Origin: Thermotogae bacterium
Lineage (GTDB): Bacteria; Thermotogota; Thermotogae; Petrotogales; Kosmotogaceae
Length of the DNA stretch: 10,067 nucleotides
Reading direction: 5' to 3'
Assembly: GCA_003643975.1 (NCBI GenBank)
Contig: QNAR01000040.1
Span: 1-10,067, forward strand
The position numbers and the translations under genes were made by a program. Under the pieces are notes generated by a model. It was given only the letters and a program-made list of their open reading frames with translations. It was not told where the DNA came from and did no database searches. Below, in pieces: positions 6,160 to 10,067 of this stretch (positions within the stretch are counted from its first letter, which is position 1; every line of letters starts with the position of its first letter).

Positions 6160-6539
6160 GCACTCGTCTTGTAACCATTCTTTTAACCCTCTTTGCAACG
6201 CTTATGAGTTTCATAGCGATTAATACCATTTTCGGGTTTTTTCTCACTATACCCAATCCGGTTTTTGGTGTGATAATCTTTATAAACGCCTTGGTTTATT
6301 TTTATGGCTTGCTCGAAAGTCGTGATTACCCAAAAAGGAGGAAGGCTCATCTCCTTATTGGAAGTTATTTTTCTTACCTTCTTGCTTTGTTTCAAATCCT
6401 CTTTGTTCTCGCTTTCTGGCTAAACGGGAAAATCGAGGGTTATTGCAACATAAATCTGCAATCTGTAAACTTTCCACTTGTAATCTCCGGATTGATCGCT
6501 TCTTTCGTTAATGATTATGTCAAGAAAGCTTACAACTAA
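6156..6539 (+). CDS. Small four-helix membrane protein in the feo operon
   Basis: A 127-residue integral membrane protein that I do not recognise. Hydrophobic spans lie near residues 5-30, 36-54, 66-89 and 106-118, with a basic loop PKRRK (59-63) between the second and third. By the positive-inside rule this loop should be cytoplasmic. One cysteine (C97) is in the third loop. GGAGG at 6142-6146 and an ATG overlapping the feoB stop (ATGA) set the start; a longer frame from 6024 would lie inside feoB and is rejected. The four-base overlap ties its synthesis to FeoB. It occupies the place where feoC stands in enterobacteria but is unrelated in type: FeoC is a small soluble winged-helix protein. 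A role in FeoB assembly or stability is only a guess. Confidence 0.8.
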   Translation: MSTRLVTILLTLFATLMSFIAINTIFGFFLTIPNPVFGVIIFINALVYFYGLLESRDYPKRRKAHLLIGSYFSYLLALFQILFVLAFWLNGKIEGYCNINLQSVNFPLVISGLIASFVNDYVKKAYN

Positions 6540-6548
6540 AACCGCCTT

Positions 6549-6577
6549 ATACTGGTAGTATTTGAAATCGTGCGATT
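6549..6577. promoter_or_regulatory. Two small dyads around the -35, candidate regulator sites
   Basis: ATACT-GGT-AGTAT (6549-6561) ends directly before the -35, and AATCG-TG-CGATT (6566-6577) occupies the last two bases of the -35 and the first ten of the spacer. Both have perfect five-base arms. A spacer palindrome is a usual place for a repressor, and a site touching the -35 is usual for an activator. The arms are short enough that chance cannot be excluded. Confidence 0.35.
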
Positions 6578-6590
6578 CATATTTTATATT
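6562..6590 (+). promoter_or_regulatory. Strong sigma-70-type promoter for the response regulator-trk-hisS operon
   Basis: TTGAAA (6562-6567) and TATATT (6585-6590) are spaced by exactly 17 bases. Initiation near 6597 gives a leader of about 40 bases before the ATG at 6638. The five genes that follow are joined without gaps, so this is probably the main promoter for all of them. There is no clear terminator between the feo operon and this promoter, so some read-through is possible. Confidence 0.7.
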
Positions 6591-6637
6591 GGAGCCTATG
6601 ATTGTGGTAATATTTTTGTGTCTATGGAGGTGAAACC

Positions 6638-7255
6638 ATGGCAAAAATATACGTGATAGATGATGAATCGAGTATCAGGCGCCTAATCAAAATGATTATG
6701 GAAGAGCAAAAGCATGAAGTGACAACCTTTGCAACAGCTGAGGAAGGACTAAAGGTAATAGAAAAGGAACCACCTGATTTACTTTTTACAGACCTTGGAT
6801 TACCAGAAATGAATGGACTTGAACTCATCAAAATAGTAGAAGAAAGATTGTATTCTTTCCCTATTGTAGTCGTTTCTGAAATAACCATAGCAGAAGCGAT
6901 CATCGAAGCATTTAAGCATGGAATCTGTGATTTTATCACAAAGCCTTTTACTCCAACAGAGATTATCGAAAGTTTCGAGAAATGTTATATGAGCACCGAT
7001 ACCCTTTTGAAGAAAAAGAAGGAAGTGATTTCTTTCGTAGAAGCGGGGAAAAATCTTCAGGCCAGTAAACTCGTTTCAAGGCTTTTCGCGAATTTTCCAA
7101 ATTCTCCTGTGCCCCACTACCTTTTCGCACTGCTTGCCTTTTCCTGGAATAAAGAATTGGCTAAACGACATTTGAAGGCTGCGCTTGCCCTTGACCCGGA
7201 TTATAAAGAAGCAAGGGAACTTCTCATCAAAATCGATTCAGGAGATGAAAATTGA
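6638..7255 (+). CDS. Response regulator with C-terminal TPR-like helices
   Basis: A 205-residue cytoplasmic two-component protein. Residues 1-120 are a receiver domain: the acidic pocket D8, D9 and E10, phospho-acceptor D52 in LLFTDLGLP, the switch Ser S80 in VVVSE, and K102 in TKPF are all in place, so it should be phosphorylated. After a Lys-rich linker (124-128) the remainder (about 133-200) is helical, with a TPR-like unit ending AALALDPDYKEARELL. There is no DNA-binding or catalytic output domain, so it probably acts through protein contacts. GGAGG at 6626-6630 sets the start. It is the first gene of an operon with two trkA-type genes and trkH, overlapping the next by four bases, which suggests a link to K+ uptake. 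No partner histidine kinase is in the window. Confidence 0.88.
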   Translation: MAKIYVIDDESSIRRLIKMIMEEQKHEVTTFATAEEGLKVIEKEPPDLLFTDLGLPEMNGLELIKIVEERLYSFPIVVVSEITIAEAIIEAFKHGICDFITKPFTPTEIIESFEKCYMSTDTLLKKKKEVISFVEAGKNLQASKLVSRLFANFPNSPVPHYLFALLAFSWNKELAKRHLKAALALDPDYKEARELLIKIDSGDEN

Positions 7256-7707
7256 CCATGCCAGTTCTCAATAAGAAAAAAAGCAAAGGATTATACATAG
7301 TGATTTTTGGGTGTGGTAGGCTTGGCTCTGGTATTGCGAACTGGCTGTCTTCGAAGGGTAATAGCGTAGTTGTCGTGGATAGAAGAGAAGAAGCTTTTTC
7401 TTCCCTATCTTTTGAATTCACAGGCTTTACAATCATAGGAGATGCGACAGAGTTAGATACTCTTGAGACCGCAAAGGTTGAAAAAGCCGATGTGGTGCTT
7501 GCATTAACCCCGGACGACAACACCAATATAATGACTGCGTTGATTTCTAAGGAGTATTTTGAAGTTCCGCGAGTTATAGCACGTGTTTACGATCCTAACA
7601 ACATAGACATGTTTTCGGAATTCGGCGTAGAAATCATCTGCCCCACCCTTTTAGCTGTCAAAGAAATACAGAACACTCTGGGGTTCATTGGTGGTGATGA
7701 AGGTTGA
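7252..7707 (+). CDS. trkA: TrkA-type K+ uptake regulator, RCK_N domain only
   Basis: A 151-residue cytoplasmic protein consisting of one RCK N-terminal (NAD-binding Rossmann) domain. The dinucleotide motif GCGRLG is at residues 20-25, the acidic residue ending strand two is D43 in VVVVDRRE, GDAT is at 63-66, and LALTPDDNTN at 83-92 is the usual TrkA segment. No RCK_C domain follows. It should bind NAD(H) and gate TrkH as part of a ring. The TTG at 7252 is preferred to the ATG at 7258 because GGAG (7241-7244) is seven bases from the TTG but thirteen from the ATG, and the TTG overlaps the preceding stop (TTGA). The alternative would shorten the protein by two residues. With the next gene it replaces the single four-domain TrkA of E. 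coli. Confidence 0.9.
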   Translation: MTMPVLNKKKSKGLYIVIFGCGRLGSGIANWLSSKGNSVVVVDRREEAFSSLSFEFTGFTIIGDATELDTLETAKVEKADVVLALTPDDNTNIMTALISKEYFEVPRVIARVYDPNNIDMFSEFGVEIICPTLLAVKEIQNTLGFIGGDEG

Positions 7708-8366
7708 AAGTTTTCTTAATCGGTGGAAGGAATATAGCTTATCATTTAGCCAGAAGGCTGTTGAATAAAGGTTATCAAGTAGTGCTCGTTAATAAAGACG
7801 AAAAGCTCAATGAAGGACTGGCAAAAAGGCTAAAAAAGGCTATTATTATCACAGGAGATGGAAGTAAAAGGCATGTCCTTGAACAACTTGAAATAACATC
7901 AAAGGATCTTTTTGTGGCACTTACACCAAATGATCAGGATAATCTGGTGGCGAGTTTAATCGCTAAGAGGGTTTTCGGCATTGAAAATCCCCTTGCTTTG
8001 ATCAATGACCCTGACAACGAAGCGGCTTTCAAAAAACTGGGAATTGGAACCACTGTAAGTCCCACTAATATACTCGCCCAGGCAATTGAAGAGAGGATTT
8101 TCAAAGAACAAATTACCAACCTCATTCCATCATTTGAACAGATAGCTGTTTTTCAGATCGAAATGGAGGAACAATCACCTGCTGTAGGTAAAAGGGTTAT
8201 GGAACTTGCAATTCCACGAGAAAGTGTTATAGGGGCCATTATTAGAGCTGGGGAAGCGATTATCCCCCGTGGGGATACCATAATCAAAAGTGGTGACAAA
8301 TTAATTGTTCTCAGCAAACCTACTGTTCAGTCCTCCGTTTTCGAATCGTTGCTAGGAGAGGTGTAA
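7704..8366 (+). CDS. trkA: TrkA-type K+ uptake regulator, RCK_N plus RCK_C
   Basis: A 220-residue cytoplasmic partner of the preceding protein. Residues 1-135 form an RCK_N fold (KVFLIGGRN, then GDGSKRHVLEQL, then VALTPNDQDN) and about 145-215 form an RCK_C domain with AIPRESVIGAIIRAGEAIIPRGD. The nucleotide motif is degenerate: where the first protein has GCGRLG this one reads GGRNIA (7-12), and the acidic residue ending strand two is replaced by N30 in VVLVNKDE. It may therefore bind a different nucleotide or none. The TTG at 7704 is the only start that keeps strand one (KVFLIGG), and it overlaps the previous stop as TTGA, with GAAGG just upstream. The trkH gene begins on the base after its stop codon. 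Confidence 0.9.
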   Translation: MKVFLIGGRNIAYHLARRLLNKGYQVVLVNKDEKLNEGLAKRLKKAIIITGDGSKRHVLEQLEITSKDLFVALTPNDQDNLVASLIAKRVFGIENPLALINDPDNEAAFKKLGIGTTVSPTNILAQAIEERIFKEQITNLIPSFEQIAVFQIEMEEQSPAVGKRVMELAIPRESVIGAIIRAGEAIIPRGDTIIKSGDKLIVLSKPTVQSSVFESLLGEV

Positions 8367-9893
8367 ATGTATATCCACAGTCTGAAAAAGCGTTATCAAA
8401 TTGTTTTTGGCTATATTGGCAATTTGTTCATATACTTTCCTCTTATACTAATGATCCCGGTTTTGTTTTGTTTCTGGTATCCCGAGGAATGGGGTGACAG
8501 TCTCTTCTTTTTGGCCTCCGCTCTTGTGAGTTTGGCTTTTGGCTTTGCTTTTAAGTATTGGCTAAAGGTGAAACCAGGGACACCCATTTCTGTTCAAGAA
8601 GGAGCGATCATTGTTGTCTTTGCCTGGGTTTTCGGAATAATTTTTTCCGCTTTGCCTTTTATTTTTGCAGGTATTCTTGACTTCTCACAGGCTGTATTTG
8701 AATCCACCAGTGGCTGGACAACAACAGGACTCACGTTGGTAGATGTGACGAAAATTCCAAAGATATTCCTTGTATGGCGAAGCTTGATGCAGTTTTTTGG
8801 CGGTGCTGGCTTTGCGATTATCATGATGTCAGCTATCGTAGGGCCAGGTGGTTTTGGACTCTACCACGCTGAAGGTAGGGTTGACAATCTTGTGCCGAAT
8901 GTCAAGAGTTCCGTTCGGCGAATACTAATTATTTATTTCAGCTACGCGATAGCCGGAGTAATCGCACTTAGAATCGTAGGAATGGGCTGGTTTGATGCTT
9001 TTAACCATTCCCTCACCGGGTTGGCAACAGGTGGATTCTCTACAAGAGCAGGATCAATTGGCGAATTCAACAGCGTGCCAATAGAGATGGTAATTATAAT
9101 CCTCATGTTTTTGGGAACTACTGGATTTGGAATTCACTATGCACTCTGGAAAGGAAATTTCAAGGCCTTGTCAAAAAACGGAGAACCTAAATTAATGGGA
9201 ATCACCGTCCTTCTCTTTACTCCTTTGCTAATGGGTTCAACCTTTGGATACCTTTTTAGCCATGCTTCGGAATCTTTTAGGCATGCTACTTTTCAAGCTG
9301 TGTCTGCCCTTACCGGCACAGGTTTTTCAACGGTTGACTTCACCAGCTGGAGCCAAAGAGGTTTTTTTGCCGGTCTGTACCTGTTGACCCTATTAATGAT
9401 CTTCGGGGGCGACATGGACTCAACCTCCGGTGGTCTCAAACAATACAGATTGTACGCCCTTATAAAACTAATCGGAGTGGAGATAAAAGAATTCTTCCTC
9501 CCCAGAAGCGCTGTGGTAAGAACAGAAATCTGGAAGGGAGAGAACAAGAGATACATAGATTCTAACCTTGTTAAAGAAATTTTGATAATATTTTCTTTGT
9601 ACTTCCTGACGTTTGGAGTTGGTACAGCGGTAATTTCTTTTTACGGATACTCTCTTGCTGACTCCGCCTTTGAGTACGCGTCAGCTTTGAGTACAGTTGG
9701 GCTTTCAGTGGGTATAACCCGTCCTGATGCTCCACTTGGTATAATTTGGGCCGAAACTGTGGGGATGTTTCTGGGGCGCCTGGAATTTCTGGTAATAGTG
9801 TATGGAATCACAAAAATGATAAAAGATGCAAAGCTCGCGCTCACAACAGAAAGAAGTCAAAGAAAGCTGAAGGGAAGGGAAGCACATGATTAA
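8367..9893 (+). CDS. trkH: TrkH/KtrB-type K+ channel-like uptake subunit
   Basis: A 508-residue inner-membrane protein of the superfamily of K+ transporters, with four pseudo-repeats of helix, pore loop and helix. The filter loops are SGWTTTGL (115-122), GLATGGFS (218-225), ALTGTGFS (314-321) and ALSTVGLS (440-447), each with a Gly in the selectivity position. GGDMDSTSGGLKQYR (347-361) is the conserved segment before the intracellular gating loop region, and GMFLGRLEFLVIVYG (466-480) is the typical C-terminal helix. N-terminal helices at about 17-37 and 45-65 are the extra pair found in TrkH. GGAG at 8355-8358 and an ATG directly after the trkA stop set the start. The TrkA-type proteins just upstream would form its cytoplasmic gating ring. 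The last eight bases overlap hisS. Confidence 0.95.
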   Translation: MYIHSLKKRYQIVFGYIGNLFIYFPLILMIPVLFCFWYPEEWGDSLFFLASALVSLAFGFAFKYWLKVKPGTPISVQEGAIIVVFAWVFGIIFSALPFIFAGILDFSQAVFESTSGWTTTGLTLVDVTKIPKIFLVWRSLMQFFGGAGFAIIMMSAIVGPGGFGLYHAEGRVDNLVPNVKSSVRRILIIYFSYAIAGVIALRIVGMGWFDAFNHSLTGLATGGFSTRAGSIGEFNSVPIEMVIIILMFLGTTGFGIHYALWKGNFKALSKNGEPKLMGITVLLFTPLLMGSTFGYLFSHASESFRHATFQAVSALTGTGFSTVDFTSWSQRGFFAGLYLLTLLMIFGGDMDSTSGGLKQYRLYALIKLIGVEIKEFFLPRSAVVRTEIWKGENKRYIDSNLVKEILIIFSLYFLTFGVGTAVISFYGYSLADSAFEYASALSTVGLSVGITRPDAPLGIIWAETVGMFLGRLEFLVIVYGITKMIKDAKLALTTERSQRKLKGREAHD

Positions 9894-10067
9894 GAGGATA
9901 AAAGGAACTCAGGATATTTATTTGGAGGAGATGAAATATTGGCATTATGTTGAAAGTGCTGTAAGAGAAGTCACCAGACTATACGCCTTTCAAGAGGTTA
10001 GAACACCTATTTTCGAAGCAACAGAGCTTTTCAAGCGTAGCGTAGGTGAATCCACAGATGTTGTACA
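9886..10067 (+). CDS. hisS: Histidyl-tRNA synthetase, N-terminal part (partial, runs off the window)
   Basis: The first 60 residues of a class II aminoacyl-tRNA synthetase that charges tRNA-His. KGTQDI at 6-11 is the usual opening of HisS, followed by a helix, then motif 1 region FQEVRTPIFE (35-44) and LFKRSVGESTDVV (48-60), which lines the ATP and histidine site. The rest lies beyond the window. GGGAAGGG at 9872-9879, six bases before the ATG, and the KGTQD opening fix the start. The start codon is inside the end of trkH (eight-base overlap), so it is probably co-transcribed and coupled to the K+ uptake genes. Confidence 0.95.
   Translation, partial: MIKRIKGTQDIYLEEMKYWHYVESAVREVTRLYAFQEVRTPIFEATELFKRSVGESTDVV

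Overview
The window looks like the chromosome of an AT-rich, Gram-negative-type anaerobe. Compact operons with strong GGAGG ribosome sites, a short FeoB, a TrkA split over two genes and a response regulator fused to helical repeats would fit a Thermotogota member (Kosmotogaceae-like). That placement is an inference from gene content and general sequence feel, not a database match.

Left part (1-2358): an accessory-looking zone. The 5' end of an unidentified minus-strand gene leaves the window at base 1. Diverging from it is a textbook promoter (161-189) embedded in a 42-bp dyad. It reads into a three-gene unit: a 13-cysteine DUF3795-type protein, a decayed HD-domain hydrolase (two in-frame stops and a frameshift) and an intact class I SAM-dependent methyltransferase. 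About 450 bases without a gene follow, holding a nested hairpin and a roughly 200-base stretch built on a degenerate 7-nt period.

Middle part (2359-6539): a stand-alone galactokinase gene (galK), then a non-coding gap (3454-3725) with a perfect 8-bp-arm dyad overlapping a possible promoter. Next comes a ferrous-iron uptake operon: feoA with two tandem FeoA domains, feoB, and a small four-helix membrane protein of unknown function. All three are joined by overlapping start and stop codons.

Right part (6540-10067): a strong promoter (TTGAAA-N17-TATATT) with a small palindrome in its spacer drives a response regulator/TPR-like protein, two TrkA-type RCK proteins, the TrkH K+ channel subunit and the start of hisS. 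The genes are packed with overlaps of 4-8 bases or abut directly. Two successive junctions use TTG starts in the form TTGA. The layout suggests K+ uptake placed under a phosphorylation-controlled protein that has no DNA-binding domain, with histidyl-tRNA synthetase transcribed along with it.

Most of the window is recognisable metabolism and transport. The least explained items are the 42-bp dyad at the first promoter, the heptamer-periodic region, the REC-TPR protein tied to Trk, the degenerate nucleotide-binding motif in the second TrkA and the membrane protein after feoB.
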